From NCBI GenBank assembly GCA_029968055.1, contig JASCNX010000001.1, positions 1,240,001 to 1,304,000 on the forward strand: DNA of 64,000 bases, in the 5' to 3' direction. This stretch comes from Xenophilus aerolatus. GTDB taxonomy: Bacteria; Pseudomonadota; Gammaproteobacteria; Burkholderiales; Burkholderiaceae_C. This document shows positions 42,010 to 50,643 of this stretch, piece after piece. Numbering within the stretch: the first letter of the stretch is position 1; every line of letters begins with the position of its first letter. The notes beneath the pieces were generated by a model that was given only the letters and a program-made list of their open reading frames with translations, ran no database searches and was not told the DNA's origin. The position numbers and the translations under genes were made by a program.

Positions 42010-42945
42010 TTGACCTCCGCCGCCCCACCCCGCCTCCTCGCCTACGGCTGCCTCGCGCTGAGCATGTCGCTCGTGGGCAGCTACGTCGCCCTGTCCAAGC
42101 CGCTCGCGGCGGCCTTTCCGGTGCTGCTGCTGGCCTGGCTGCGCTTCGGCATCGCAGCCCTCGCCATGCCGCATTGGCTGCGGCGCCCGGCCGACGAGCC
42201 CCCGATGACCCGCAAGACCCGCGGCCTGGTGTTCCTCGAATCCTTCCTCGGCAACTTCCTGTTCTCGATCTGCATGCTCTTCGGCGTGAGCCTGACCAGC
42301 GCGGTCTCGGCCGGGGTCATCATGGCGTCCATCCCCGCGGTCGTGGCCATCGCAAGCTGGCTGTTCCTGCGCGAGCGCATCACGCGCCGCATTGCCGCGG
42401 CCATCGGCTGCGCCGCGCTGGGCATCGGACTGCTCGCGCTGACGCCGCACCACGGCGCCGGCGGCAGTGGCGCGGCCGGGACATCGGCGCCCTGGCTGGG
42501 CAACCTGCTGGTCTTCTGCGCGGTGCTGTGCGAGGCCGCCTACGCCGTCATCGGCAAGTCGTTGACCGGGCGGCTCGGCCCCAAGCGGATCTCCTCGCTC
42601 ATCAACCTCTGGGGCTTCGCGCTGTCGACACCCTTCGGCGTATGGCTTGCCCTGCGCTTCGATTTCGGCAGCGTCTCCACGGGCCTGTGGCTGCTGCTGG
42701 TGCTCTACGCCATGGCGGCGAGCATCTGGACCGTGTGGCTGTGGATGACGGGCCTGCGCAGCGTGCCGGCCGCGCAGGCCGGTGTGTTCACCGTGATGCT
42801 GCCGGTGAGCGCCGCGCTGGTCGGCGTGCTGGTCCTCGGCGAGCCCCTGTCCACCACGCAGGTCGCGGCCTTCGGCATCGCCTTGCTTGGGGTCGTGCTC
42901 GCGACCTGGCCATCGCGTCGTGCATCGCCGGTGCCATCGGCTTGA
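42010..42945 (+). CDS. DMT-superfamily (EamA) permease
   Basis: 311 residues with ten predicted transmembrane helices in two EamA repeats (for example LAYGCLALSMSLVGSYVALS and LFGVSLTSAVSAGVIMASIP in the first, NLLVFCAVLCEAAYAVIG in the second). Likely exporter of metabolites or amino acids. The start is TTG at 42010; no ATG lies near, and the first helix begins at residue 9. Divergent from the cyclotransferase gene with 38 bp between. Confidence 0.87.
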   Translation: MTSAAPPRLLAYGCLALSMSLVGSYVALSKPLAAAFPVLLLAWLRFGIAALAMPHWLRRPADEPPMTRKTRGLVFLESFLGNFLFSICMLFGVSLTSAVSAGVIMASIPAVVAIASWLFLRERITRRIAAAIGCAALGIGLLALTPHHGAGGSGAAGTSAPWLGNLLVFCAVLCEAAYAVIGKSLTGRLGPKRISSLINLWGFALSTPFGVWLALRFDFGSVSTGLWLLLVLYAMAASIWTVWLWMTGLRSVPAAQAGVFTVMLPVSAALVGVLVLGEPLSTTQVAAFGIALLGVVLATWPSRRASPVPSA

Positions 42946-43129
42946 AGAAGAGCTCCGCCAGAGGCCGTTTTCAGAGGGAAAACACCCCTCGAAAAAAACA
43001 ACAGCTCCCAATGAAAAATTCGCTTTCTCCCTTGGAAACGCGTTTTTTCTCCTTTAGCATCCGCAATGCCAGTGGAGACGCTGTTTCTCATTGGTAGAAC
43101 GTTCTATCGAAATCACAAGGAAATCAACC

Positions 43130-43567
43130 ATGGCAACTGCAAAGAAAGCACCGGCGAAGAAAGCGCCGGCGAAGAAGGCGGCTCCGGCCAAGAAGGCTGC
43201 AGCACCCGCGAAGAAGGCCGCACCGGCCAAGAAGGCGGCTCCTGCGAAGAAGGCCGCACCGGCGAAGAAGGCAGCTCCCGCGAAGAAGGCTGCTGCAAAG
43301 AAGGCCCCCGCCAAGAAGCGCACGCCCAACGCCGCATTCATGAAGGCCCTGACCCCCAGCCCCGCGCTGGCCGCCGTGGTGGGCTCGACCCCGCTGCCGC
43401 GCACCGCCATCGTGTCCAAGCTGTGGGACTACATCAAGAAGAACGGCCTGCAGGACAAGGCGAACAAGCGCAACATCAACGCCGACGCCAAGCTGAAGGA
43501 AATCTTCGGCAAGGCGCAGGTCTCGATGTTCGAGCTGGCCTCGCTGATCGGCAAGCACGTCAAGTAA
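43130..43567 (+). CDS. Histone H1-like PAKKA-repeat protein with SWIB domain
   Basis: 145 residues. Residues 2-63 are a lysine/alanine/proline tail made of PAKKA and KKAAPA units (about ten repeats), typical of histone H1-like DNA-compacting proteins. Residues 70-145 form a SWIB/MDM2-type domain: FMKALTPSPALAAVVGSTPL, PRTAIVSKLWDYIKKNGLQD, NINADAKLKEIFGKAQVSMF. AAGGAA lies 7 bp before the ATG. Probable nucleoid protein. The repeat tract is prone to length change. 42946-43129 before it is non-coding and should carry its promoter. Confidence 0.92.
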   Translation: MATAKKAPAKKAPAKKAAPAKKAAAPAKKAAPAKKAAPAKKAAPAKKAAPAKKAAAKKAPAKKRTPNAAFMKALTPSPALAAVVGSTPLPRTAIVSKLWDYIKKNGLQDKANKRNINADAKLKEIFGKAQVSMFELASLIGKHVK

Positions 43568-43584
43568 GACGGCACAGCCCCATG

Positions 43585-43612
43585 AAAAAGCCGGCGCAAG
43601 CCGGCTTTTTCT
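43585..43612. terminator. Bidirectional terminator
   Basis: AAAAAGCCGGC-GCAA-GCCGGCTTTTTC hairpin between two convergent genes, with T-tracts on both strands. Confidence 0.9.
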
Positions 43613-43644
43613 TTGCCCCTGCGAGATGGCGCCGGACGGCGCCC

Positions 43645-45336
43645 TCAGCGCTTGTCCAGGGCCGCCTGCGTGATGGCGCTCAGCGTCCCGCGTGTCGTGA
43701 TGACCTCCGGATCCAGCGGAATCTCGATCAGTGTGCCGCCGTCGTGCGCCAGGGCCCGCAGCAACGCGGCCTCGAAGCCGGCCGTCTCCGTCACGCGCTC
43801 GGCCGCATAGCCATAGGCACGGGCCAGCGCGCAGAAGTCGGGGTTGTGCAGCGCCGTGCCGCTGACGCGCACGGGGTACTCGCGCTCCTGGTGCATGCGG
43901 ATCGTGCCGTACATGCCGTTGTTGAGCAGCACGACGATGCTCTTGCCGCCATGCTGCACGGCCGTGGCGAGCTCCTGGCCGTTCATCAGGAAGTCGCCGT
44001 CGCCCGCGATCGTGAAGGCCACGCGCCCGGTCGCGATGCTGGCGGCAATGCCCGCCGGCACGCCGTAGCCCATGGCACCGCTGGTGGGCGCCAGTTGCGT
44101 CTTGAAGCCCTTGGCCAGCCCGTGGTGGCGGAAGAAGCGGTGCACCCAGCTCGCGAAATTGCCGGCGCCGTTGGTCAACACCGCATCGGCCGGCAGATGC
44201 TTCTGCAGGCACTGCACGATGGCCGGCATGTCGATGGGCCCGGGCAGTTCTTGCGGCACGAGGTTGGTTTCGTAGTCGGCATGCGCGGCCTGCGCCCAGT
44301 CGCTCCAGGGCAGCTCGGGCGGCGCCGTGAGCACCTCCAGGGCCCTCGCCGCGGCATTCATCGTCGTGTTGAACACCAGATCGGCCTGGTACACGCGATG
44401 CAGCTCCTCGGCACTGGCATGGAAGTGCACCAGCTTCTGCGCAGGACGCGGCGCCTCCAGCAGGGCATAGCCGCCGGTGGTCATCTCGCCCAGACGCGGC
44501 CCGATCGCGATCACCAGGTCGGCTTCGCGCACCCGGGCAGCAAGCCTCGGATTGATGCCGATGCCCACGTCCCCCGCATACAGCGGATGGTGGTTGTCGA
44601 AGGTGTCCTGGAAGCGGAAGGCATTGCCCACGGGCAACTGCCAGTTCTCCGCGAAGCGTTGCAGCGCCTGGGCCGCCTGCGGCGTCCAGCCGCCGCCGCC
44701 GGCGATCACGAAGGGCCGCCGGGCCGCCAGCAACAGTTGGCGCAACGCGCGCAGCCCGCCCGGGTCGGCCCAGGCCAGCGCCGGCTCGACGCGCGGCAGC
44801 GGCTTCGCGCTCACGGCGCTGCGCAGCATGTCCTCGGGCAGCACGAGCACCACCGGGCCGGGGCGCCCGTTCATCGCGGTGGCGAAGGCACGCGCGACGT
44901 ACTCGGGCAGGCGGGCGGCCTCGTCGACGCGTTCCACCCGCTTGGCGAAGCCCTTGGTGCTCGGCCCGAAGAAACTCTGGAAATCGACTTCCTGAAATGC
45001 CTCGCGGTCACGAAAGTCGCTGCCGACATCGCCCACCAACAGCACCATCGGCGTCGAGTCCTGGAACGCCGTGTGCACCCCGATGGAAGCGTTCGTGGCG
45101 CCCGGACCGCGGGTGACGAAGCACACGCCGGGCCGCCCGGTCAGCTTGCCGTGCGCCTCGGCCATGAAGGCGGCGCCGCCTTCCTGCCGGCATATCACGA
45201 AGCGGATCGCGTCCGCATGGTCGTGGAAGCCGTCCAGCGCCGCCAGGTAGCTCTCGCCCGGCACGCCGAACACATGGGTCACGCCCTGGGCGATCAGGCA
45301 TTCGACGAGAAGGTGGCCGGCGATCTGGGTGCTCAT
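43645..45336 (-). CDS. Thiamine diphosphate-dependent enzyme, acetolactate synthase-like
   Basis: 563 residues with the three-domain ThDP enzyme layout. The N-terminal PYR domain has the catalytic Glu52 (CRQEGGAAFMAEAHGKLTGR) and GPGATNASIGVHTAF; there is a central Rossmann-like domain (RPFVIAGGGGWTPQAAQALQ). The PP domain has the ThDP motif GDGDFLMNGQELATAV...LLNN near residues 447-475. No small regulatory subunit gene is adjacent, so it is not clearly biosynthetic; a decarboxylase or carboligase role is possible. Divergent from tetR, with a shared operator-like dyad in the gap. Confidence 0.9.
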   Translation of the reverse strand: MSTQIAGHLLVECLIAQGVTHVFGVPGESYLAALDGFHDHADAIRFVICRQEGGAAFMAEAHGKLTGRPGVCFVTRGPGATNASIGVHTAFQDSTPMVLLVGDVGSDFRDREAFQEVDFQSFFGPSTKGFAKRVERVDEAARLPEYVARAFATAMNGRPGPVVLVLPEDMLRSAVSAKPLPRVEPALAWADPGGLRALRQLLLAARRPFVIAGGGGWTPQAAQALQRFAENWQLPVGNAFRFQDTFDNHHPLYAGDVGIGINPRLAARVREADLVIAIGPRLGEMTTGGYALLEAPRPAQKLVHFHASAEELHRVYQADLVFNTTMNAAARALEVLTAPPELPWSDWAQAAHADYETNLVPQELPGPIDMPAIVQCLQKHLPADAVLTNGAGNFASWVHRFFRHHGLAKGFKTQLAPTSGAMGYGVPAGIAASIATGRVAFTIAGDGDFLMNGQELATAVQHGGKSIVVLLNNGMYGTIRMHQEREYPVRVSGTALHNPDFCALARAYGYAAERVTETAGFEAALLRALAHDGGTLIEIPLDPEVITTRGTLSAITQAALDKR

Positions 45337-45397
45337 TGGAGAAAGTGGTGCTGCAGAGTTCGGCGATTATCGGCAGTGCCGATTGCGGCCCACGACA

Positions 45398-45415
45398 ATT
45401 AACCATATAGTGAAT
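45398..45415. promoter_or_regulatory. TetR-type operator candidate, site 1
   Basis: ATTAAC-CATATA-GTGAAT between the ThDP enzyme and tetR genes. It matches site 2 at 46137-46154 (ATTCAC-N6-GTGAAT) in both half-sites and spacing. Confidence 0.7.
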
Positions 45416-45428
45416 TGAAGCCCACGCC

Positions 45429-46073
45429 ATGTCAGCCGCCGCCCCCGTCGTCGAAACCCGCCTGCGCGATGCCGACCGCTCGCAGGCGGCGATCCTGCTC
45501 GCCGCGCGCGACGAGTTCGCCAGCCACGGCCTGGCCGGCGCGCGCGTCGACCGCATCGCCGAGCGCGCCGACGTCAACAAGCGCCTCATCTACTACTACT
45601 TCGGCAGCAAGGACGACCTCTTCCTCGCGGTGCTCGAGCGCACCTACGCCGACATCCGCGAAGCCGAGCAGCGGTTGCACCTCGACGAGGTCGAGCCGGT
45701 CGAGGCCATCCGCCAGCTGATCTCCTTCACTTGGCACTACTACCTGGAGCATCCCGAGTTCATCACGCTGCTTAACAGCGAGAACCTGCACAGGGCCGTG
45801 CACCTGAAGCGCTCCGACCGCATCCAGGAGATGAACTCGCCGCTGGTGCAACTGCTCGACGGCATCCTGGAGCGCGGCCGGCGCGAACACCTCTTCCACG
45901 CCGGCATCGACCCGATCCAGCTCTACATCTCGATCGCGTCGCTGTGCTACTTCTATCTTTCCAACAACCCCACCCTGTCGGCCATCTTCGGCCGTGACCT
46001 GCGCGCGCCCAAGGCGATGGCGCAGCGCCTCTCGCACATGACCGAGCTGGTGCTCGGCTACGTGATGCGCTGA
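45429..46073 (+). CDS. TetR-family transcriptional regulator
   Basis: 214 residues. N-terminal HTH: ILLAARDEFASHGLAGARVD, RIAERADVNKRLIYYYFGSK, DDLFLAVLERTY, typical of TetR. The ligand-binding domain resembles the TetR_C group with a helix HYYLEHPEFITLLNSENLHR. It sits between the ThDP enzyme and the catabolic operon, and identical dyads lie before both flanking promoters, so it most likely represses itself, the ThDP gene and the operon, and is released by a pathway compound. Confidence 0.9.
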   Translation: MSAAAPVVETRLRDADRSQAAILLAARDEFASHGLAGARVDRIAERADVNKRLIYYYFGSKDDLFLAVLERTYADIREAEQRLHLDEVEPVEAIRQLISFTWHYYLEHPEFITLLNSENLHRAVHLKRSDRIQEMNSPLVQLLDGILERGRREHLFHAGIDPIQLYISIASLCYFYLSNNPTLSAIFGRDLRAPKAMAQRLSHMTELVLGYVMR

Positions 46074-46100
46074 CCCGGGTATCTACCAAGACATGCCGCG

Positions 46101-46154
46101 TTGACGGCGCGGCAGCGGTCTCCCTAGAATTCTTTAATTCACTTTCTGGTGAAT
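46101..46154 (+). promoter_or_regulatory. Sigma70 promoter with TetR operator, site 2
   Basis: TTGACG (46101-46106) and TAGAAT (46125-46130) with 18-bp spacing form a good promoter. The perfect dyad ATTCAC-TTTCTG-GTGAAT (46137-46154) covers the expected transcription start. Confidence 0.78.
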
Positions 46155-46174
46155 AAAGAACAGGAGACAAGAGC

Positions 46175-47146
46175 ATGCGCATCGCCGCACTGGCCGCCAC
46201 CGCGGCCTTCGTGAGCCTGAGCACCCTGGGCGTGCAGGCCCAGAATGCCTACCCCGCCAAGCCGATCCGCGTGGTCGTGCCCTTCGCCGCGGGCAGCACC
46301 ACCGACATCATTGCCCGCGCCATCACCGACAAGATGGGCCAGAGCATGGGCCAGACGCTCGTGGTCGACAACCGGGGCGGCGCCAGCGGCACGATCGGGC
46401 AGCAGGCCGTCGCCACCGCCGCGCCCGACGGCTACACCCTCCTCATCCACTCGTCCTCGCACACGGTCAGCCCGTCGACCTTCGCCAAGCTGCCCTTCGA
46501 CACCGCGAACGACTTCGCCGGGGTCACACCGATCTCCTCGCTGTCGAACGCGCTGGTCATCTCGCCGTCCAAAAACATCAAGTCGCTGCAGGAGCTGCTG
46601 GCCGCTGCGCGCGCCAAGCCCGGCAGCCTGAACTTCGCCTCGGCCGGCCAGGGCAGCGCCACGCACCTGAACGCCGAGAAGTTCAAGCTTGCCGCGAAGA
46701 TCCAGGCCACCAACATTCCGTTCAAGGGCTCGGCCGAAGCGGTGACCGAAGTGCTGGCCGGCCGCGTCGACTACTACTTCTCGCCCATCGCGCCGGTCAT
46801 CGGCCAGATCAAGGACGGCCAGCTGCTCGCGCTGGCCGTGGGCTCGCCCAAGCGCGCCAGCGCCCTGCCCGACGTGCCCACCACGGCCGAGGCCGGCGTG
46901 CCCGGCTCCGAATTCAACTTCTGGATCGGGATGATGGCGCCCGCCAAGACGCCGCGCGAGATCGTCGACCGGCTGCATGCCGAAGTCGAGAAGGCGCTCG
47001 CGTCGCCCGAGGTCAAGGAGCGCTTCGCCAAGCTCGGCGCCGACCCGTGGACCCTCAAGCCGCGCCAGTTCGACGCCTACATCAAGGAAGAGATCGCCAG
47101 CAACGCCGACGTGGTGAAGGCCGCCGGCCTCGCCGCCCAGCAGTAG
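46175..47146 (+). CDS. Bug/TctC-family periplasmic solute-binding protein
   Basis: 323 residues with a signal peptide (MRIAALAATAAFVSLSTLGV, cleavage at VQA-Q). The Bug fold starts YPAKPIRVVVPFAAGSTTDI; GQTLVVDNRGGASGTIG and NIPFKGSAEAVTEVLAGRVD are signature regions that bind carboxylates. TctA/TctB membrane partners are not encoded here, and the operon has a complete ABC importer with its own binding protein, so this protein may act as an extra receptor or sensor. First gene of the operon, GGAGA Shine-Dalgarno. Confidence 0.93.
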   Translation: MRIAALAATAAFVSLSTLGVQAQNAYPAKPIRVVVPFAAGSTTDIIARAITDKMGQSMGQTLVVDNRGGASGTIGQQAVATAAPDGYTLLIHSSSHTVSPSTFAKLPFDTANDFAGVTPISSLSNALVISPSKNIKSLQELLAAARAKPGSLNFASAGQGSATHLNAEKFKLAAKIQATNIPFKGSAEAVTEVLAGRVDYYFSPIAPVIGQIKDGQLLALAVGSPKRASALPDVPTTAEAGVPGSEFNFWIGMMAPAKTPREIVDRLHAEVEKALASPEVKERFAKLGADPWTLKPRQFDAYIKEEIASNADVVKAAGLAAQQ

Positions 47147-47167
47147 CCGCCCCAGGAGCAACGCGCC

Positions 47168-47905
47168 ATGGATGCCTATGACGTCGCCTACTACCGCCAT
47201 CACGGCCACCTCACCGTGAACCGCGTCTTCGAGCCCGGCGAGATGGATGCCGTCGTGCACGACATCGAGCAGTGGGGCGAGAGCTTCCTGGCGGGCCTGC
47301 CCGAGGAACAGCGCGCCTGGTACGTCGACGGCGGCGTGCAGGCGCGCACCGTGCTGCGCAAGCTCGACAACCCGCACTTCCACCGCAGCGCCGTGCAGGC
47401 GCTGGCGCGGGACCGGCGGCTGCTGGACCATGTCGAGACCCTGATCGGCCCCGGCGTGTCGGTGTACTTCAGCCAGATCTTCTTCAAGCCGCCCGAAGGC
47501 GGCGGCCCGAAGCCCGCGCACCAGGACAACTTCTACTTCGGCCCGGCCGACCCGGAGGGCATGGTCACCGCCTGGATCGCGCTGGACGACGCCACGCTCG
47601 AGAACGGCTGCCTCTACTTCGGCGACGGCACCAACCTCGGCCCCGTCTATACGCATTTCGCGCCCGACAACGAGCCCTACAACCTGCAGATCCCGCCGGA
47701 GATCCTCGACAAGCAGCCGATGACGCCGGCCCCCGTGCGCAAGGGCGGCGTGAGCTTCCACCACGGCAACACCTTCCACCATTCGGGGCCCAACCACAGC
47801 AGCAAGTGGCGCCGCGCCTGCGCACTGCACTTCGTCAGCAACGCCAACAGCTTCGACAACCCCGCGCTGCCGTACGACCACTCCCTGAAGTTCCAGGTCT
47901 CCTGA
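47168..47905 (+). CDS. Phytanoyl-CoA dioxygenase (PhyH) family Fe(II)/2-oxoglutarate oxygenase
   Basis: 245 residues. Iron ligands: His118-x-Asp120 (KPAHQDNFYF) and a distal His near 204-205 (GNTFHHSGPNHSSKWRRACA), with Arg215/216 for 2-oxoglutarate. Family members hydroxylate small acids, amino-acid derivatives or sugar-like compounds. Located between a binding protein and an ABC permease gene, so it probably acts first on the imported compound. The substrate is not indicated by sequence. Confidence 0.88.
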   Translation: MDAYDVAYYRHHGHLTVNRVFEPGEMDAVVHDIEQWGESFLAGLPEEQRAWYVDGGVQARTVLRKLDNPHFHRSAVQALARDRRLLDHVETLIGPGVSVYFSQIFFKPPEGGGPKPAHQDNFYFGPADPEGMVTAWIALDDATLENGCLYFGDGTNLGPVYTHFAPDNEPYNLQIPPEILDKQPMTPAPVRKGGVSFHHGNTFHHSGPNHSSKWRRACALHFVSNANSFDNPALPYDHSLKFQVS

Positions 47906-47906
47906 C

Positions 47907-48689
47907 ATGACGCGTTGGATCACCCACCCCGCCGCGCGGCCCTTCTGGCTGCTGCTGGTCCTGCTGGTCCTGTGGGACCTGCTGGTGCGCATCTTCAAGA
48001 TTCCGCCCTACCTCATCCCGCCGCCGATGGCGGTCATCAAGCAGCTCGGCGCGGACTGGTCCATGCTGCTGCAGCAGAGCCTGCCGACGCTGTACGCGAC
48101 GCTCGGCGGTTTCGTCGCCTCGGCCCTCATCGGTGTCCCCATCGCGATGTGGATCGCCTACTCGCGCACCGTCGAGAGCTTCGTCTACCCGCTGCTCGTG
48201 TTCTCGCAGTCCATCCCCAAGGTCGCGATCGCGCCGCTGTTCGTCGTCTGGTTCGGCTTCGGCATCGTGCCCAAGGTCATCGCCGCCTTCCTGCTGGGCT
48301 TCTTCCCGGTGGTGGTGTCGACGGTGCAGGGCTTCAAGTCGGTCGAGCCCGACGTGATCGACCTGGCGCGCTCGATGGGCGCCGGGCCGATGAAGATCTT
48401 TCTCAAGTTCCGCCTGCCCCAGGCCCTGCCCGCGATCTTCAGCGGGCTGAAGGTCTCGGTCACCCTCGCGGTGGTCGGCGCGGTGGTCGGCGAATTCGTC
48501 GGCTCCAACTCCGGCCTGGGCTTCGTGCTGCAGCGCGCCACCGGCACCTTCGACCTGCCGCTGATGTTCGCGGCGCTGGTGGTGCTGTCGATGATGGGCG
48601 TGATCCTGTTCCTCATCGTCGAGCTGGTGGAGCGCTGGCTCATGCCCTGGCACGCCTCGCAGCGCCACGACCTGCAAGCCACCGCCTGA
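47907..48689 (+). CDS. ABC transporter permease (SsuC/TauC-like)
   Basis: 260 residues with about six transmembrane helices (FWLLLVLLVLWDLLVRIFKI at the start) and the BPD-type EAA loop DLARSMGAGPMKIFLKFRLP. Inner membrane channel of an importer for sulfonate/nitrate/NMT1-like ligands. Starts 1 bp after the dioxygenase stop, hence coupled. Confidence 0.92.
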   Translation: MTRWITHPAARPFWLLLVLLVLWDLLVRIFKIPPYLIPPPMAVIKQLGADWSMLLQQSLPTLYATLGGFVASALIGVPIAMWIAYSRTVESFVYPLLVFSQSIPKVAIAPLFVVWFGFGIVPKVIAAFLLGFFPVVVSTVQGFKSVEPDVIDLARSMGAGPMKIFLKFRLPQALPAIFSGLKVSVTLAVVGAVVGEFVGSNSGLGFVLQRATGTFDLPLMFAALVVLSMMGVILFLIVELVERWLMPWHASQRHDLQATA

Positions 48690-48729
48690 CGCTTCCCCTT
48701 TCCCGCACCACAACCACACGGAGACACGC

Positions 48730-49728
48730 ATGCAACGACGCAAACTCATCGGCGCCACCTGCGCCGCCGCCCTCGCCCTGGGCCTGGCCGGCAATGCCAT
48801 GGCGCAGGCGCGCGAGAAGGTCACGCTGCTCTTGAACTGGTACGTCTACAGCGAGCACGCGCCCTTCTTCATGGGCAAGGCCAAGGGCTTCTACGAGGCC
48901 GAGGGCATCGACCTCGACATCCAGGAGGGCCGCGGCTCGGCGGTGTCGATCCAGGCCGTGGCCGCCAACTCGGCCACCTTCGGCTATGTCGACGTGCCCA
49001 CCATGATCCGCGCCGCCACGAAGGGCGCGCCGGTCAAGGCCGTGGGCGTCGCGCTGCAGGTCAGCCCGATGTCGGTGATGGGCCTGGCCGAGAAGAACAT
49101 CAAGACGCCCAAGGACATCGTCGGCAAGACGGTGGCCATGACGCCCGGCGACTCGATGAGCCAGATCTGGCCGCTGTTCCTCAAGAAGACCGGGCTCAAG
49201 GAAGGCGACTACAAGGTCGTCTCGGGCGACGCGCAGACCAAGCTCAACGCCGTCATCAACGGCCAGGCCGATCTGCTGCTGGGCTACCTGATGGACCAGA
49301 ACATCAAGGTGCAGGACGCGACCAAGAAGCCGGTGCAGGTGATCCGCTTCGCCGACTACGGCATCGAGATGGTCAGCTCCGGCATCGTCGCCAACAAGGA
49401 CACGCTCGCCAACAAGGGGGACCTGGTCAAGCGCTTCATGCGCGCCACGACCAAGGCCTTCGAAGCGACCGAGAAGGACCCCGAGGGCGCGATCGACGCC
49501 ATGCTCAAGGCCAACGCCAAGGCCGGCCAGCGCGACACGCTGATCATCGGCATCAAGCTGACCACGCCGCTGTACCACACGGCCGAGACCAAGAACCTGC
49601 GCCCCCTGCGTGCCTCGATGAAGGACGTCGACGCCTCGCTCGACCTGCTGGTGCAGTACGGCGGCCTCGACGCCTCGCTGCGCGGCAAGGCCGACGACTG
49701 GGTCACGAACGACTTCCTGCCGCAGTAA
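48730..49728 (+). CDS. ABC substrate-binding protein (SsuA/ThiY/NMT1-like)
   Basis: 332 residues, signal peptide (KLIGATCAAALALGLAGNAM, cleavage at AMA-Q). The mature part starts EKVTLLLNWYVYSEHAPFFM with KAKGFYEAEGIDLDIQEGRG, the NMT1/SsuA type-2 periplasmic fold; ATFGYVDVPTMIRA and KDIVGKTVAMTPGDSMSQIW line the binding cleft. Ligand unknown. Operon position between permease and ATPase. Confidence 0.92.
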   Translation: MQRRKLIGATCAAALALGLAGNAMAQAREKVTLLLNWYVYSEHAPFFMGKAKGFYEAEGIDLDIQEGRGSAVSIQAVAANSATFGYVDVPTMIRAATKGAPVKAVGVALQVSPMSVMGLAEKNIKTPKDIVGKTVAMTPGDSMSQIWPLFLKKTGLKEGDYKVVSGDAQTKLNAVINGQADLLLGYLMDQNIKVQDATKKPVQVIRFADYGIEMVSSGIVANKDTLANKGDLVKRFMRATTKAFEATEKDPEGAIDAMLKANAKAGQRDTLIIGIKLTTPLYHTAETKNLRPLRASMKDVDASLDLLVQYGGLDASLRGKADDWVTNDFLPQ

Positions 49729-49765
49729 GCCGCCCTTTCCTCTTTCCGACAGCCAAGTCCATCCG

Positions 49766-50614
49766 ATGAGTGCCGTGCCCACCAACGTCGTTCCCTTCGA
49801 TGCGCCCGGCGCCGCCCGCGCGGGCGACCGCTCCCTGCGCGAGGTGCTCATCCAGGGCCGCGGCGTCAGCAAGACCTACCGCACCCGCGAGGGCGAGGTC
49901 GAGACCCTCAAGCCGCTGGACTTCGACATCCGCGACGGCGAATTCGTCTCGATCGTCGGCCCCTCGGGCTGCGGCAAGAGCACGCTGATGAAGATGGTGG
50001 CCGGGCTGCTGCCCATCACCGGCGGCGACCTGCGCCTGTCGGGGCACACGGTGAAGGGGCCGCAGACCGACGTCGGCATCGTGTTCCAGAACGCGCTGCT
50101 GCTGCCCTGGCGGCGGGTGATCGACAACATCCTGCTGCAGGCCGAGATCCGCCGCATGCCCATGCCCGCGGCACGTCGGCGTGCCGAGGAGCTGATGGCC
50201 ATGGCCGGCCTGCAGGGCTTCGAGCACAAGTACCCCTGGCAGCTCTCGGGCGGCATGCAGCAGCGCGTGGCCATCCTGCGCGCCCTGCTGCACGACCCGC
50301 CGGTGCTGCTGATGGACGAGCCCTTCGGCGCCCTCGATGCCATGACGCGCGAGCGCATGAACCTCGAGCTGCAGCGCATCTGGATGAGCGCCGGCAAGAC
50401 GGTGCTGCTGATCACCCACAGCATCCCCGAGGCGGTGTTCCTGTCCGACCGCGTGCTGGTGATGAGCGAACGCCCCGGCCAGATCGCCGCCACCTACGAC
50501 ATCGACCTGCCGCGCCCGCGCCCGCTCGACGTGATGGGCCACGAACGCTTCGCCGCCTACACCCGCACCCTGCGCGCGCACTTCTTCGCCCAGGGCCACC
50601 TCGACGCGCACTGA
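49766..50614 (+). CDS. ABC transporter ATP-binding protein (SsuB/TauB-like)
   Basis: 282 residues: Walker A GPSGCGKSTLMKMVAGLLP, Q-loop IVFQNALLLPW, signature LSGGMQQRVAILRAL, Walker B PPVLLMDEPFGALDAMTRER and H-loop ITHSIPEAVFL. Energises the importer of the preceding two genes. The N-terminal 30 residues before the nucleotide domain are an extra, variable segment. Confidence 0.94.
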   Translation: MSAVPTNVVPFDAPGAARAGDRSLREVLIQGRGVSKTYRTREGEVETLKPLDFDIRDGEFVSIVGPSGCGKSTLMKMVAGLLPITGGDLRLSGHTVKGPQTDVGIVFQNALLLPWRRVIDNILLQAEIRRMPMPAARRRAEELMAMAGLQGFEHKYPWQLSGGMQQRVAILRALLHDPPVLLMDEPFGALDAMTRERMNLELQRIWMSAGKTVLLITHSIPEAVFLSDRVLVMSERPGQIAATYDIDLPRPRPLDVMGHERFAAYTRTLRAHFFAQGHLDAH

Positions 50615-50643
50615 CGCGCCGCCCCGGCTTTCCTCGCCCCGTG

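Noticed and set aside
42007-43011. 334-codon frame opposite the DMT permease
   Set aside because: Composition typical of antisense frames in high-GC DNA; the plus strand gives a ten-helix permease.
43137-43320. Array of near-identical 15-18-bp units that could suggest a CRISPR or tandem-repeat array
   Set aside because: The units are in frame and encode PAKKA/KKAAPA repeats of a histone-like protein; there are no unique spacers.
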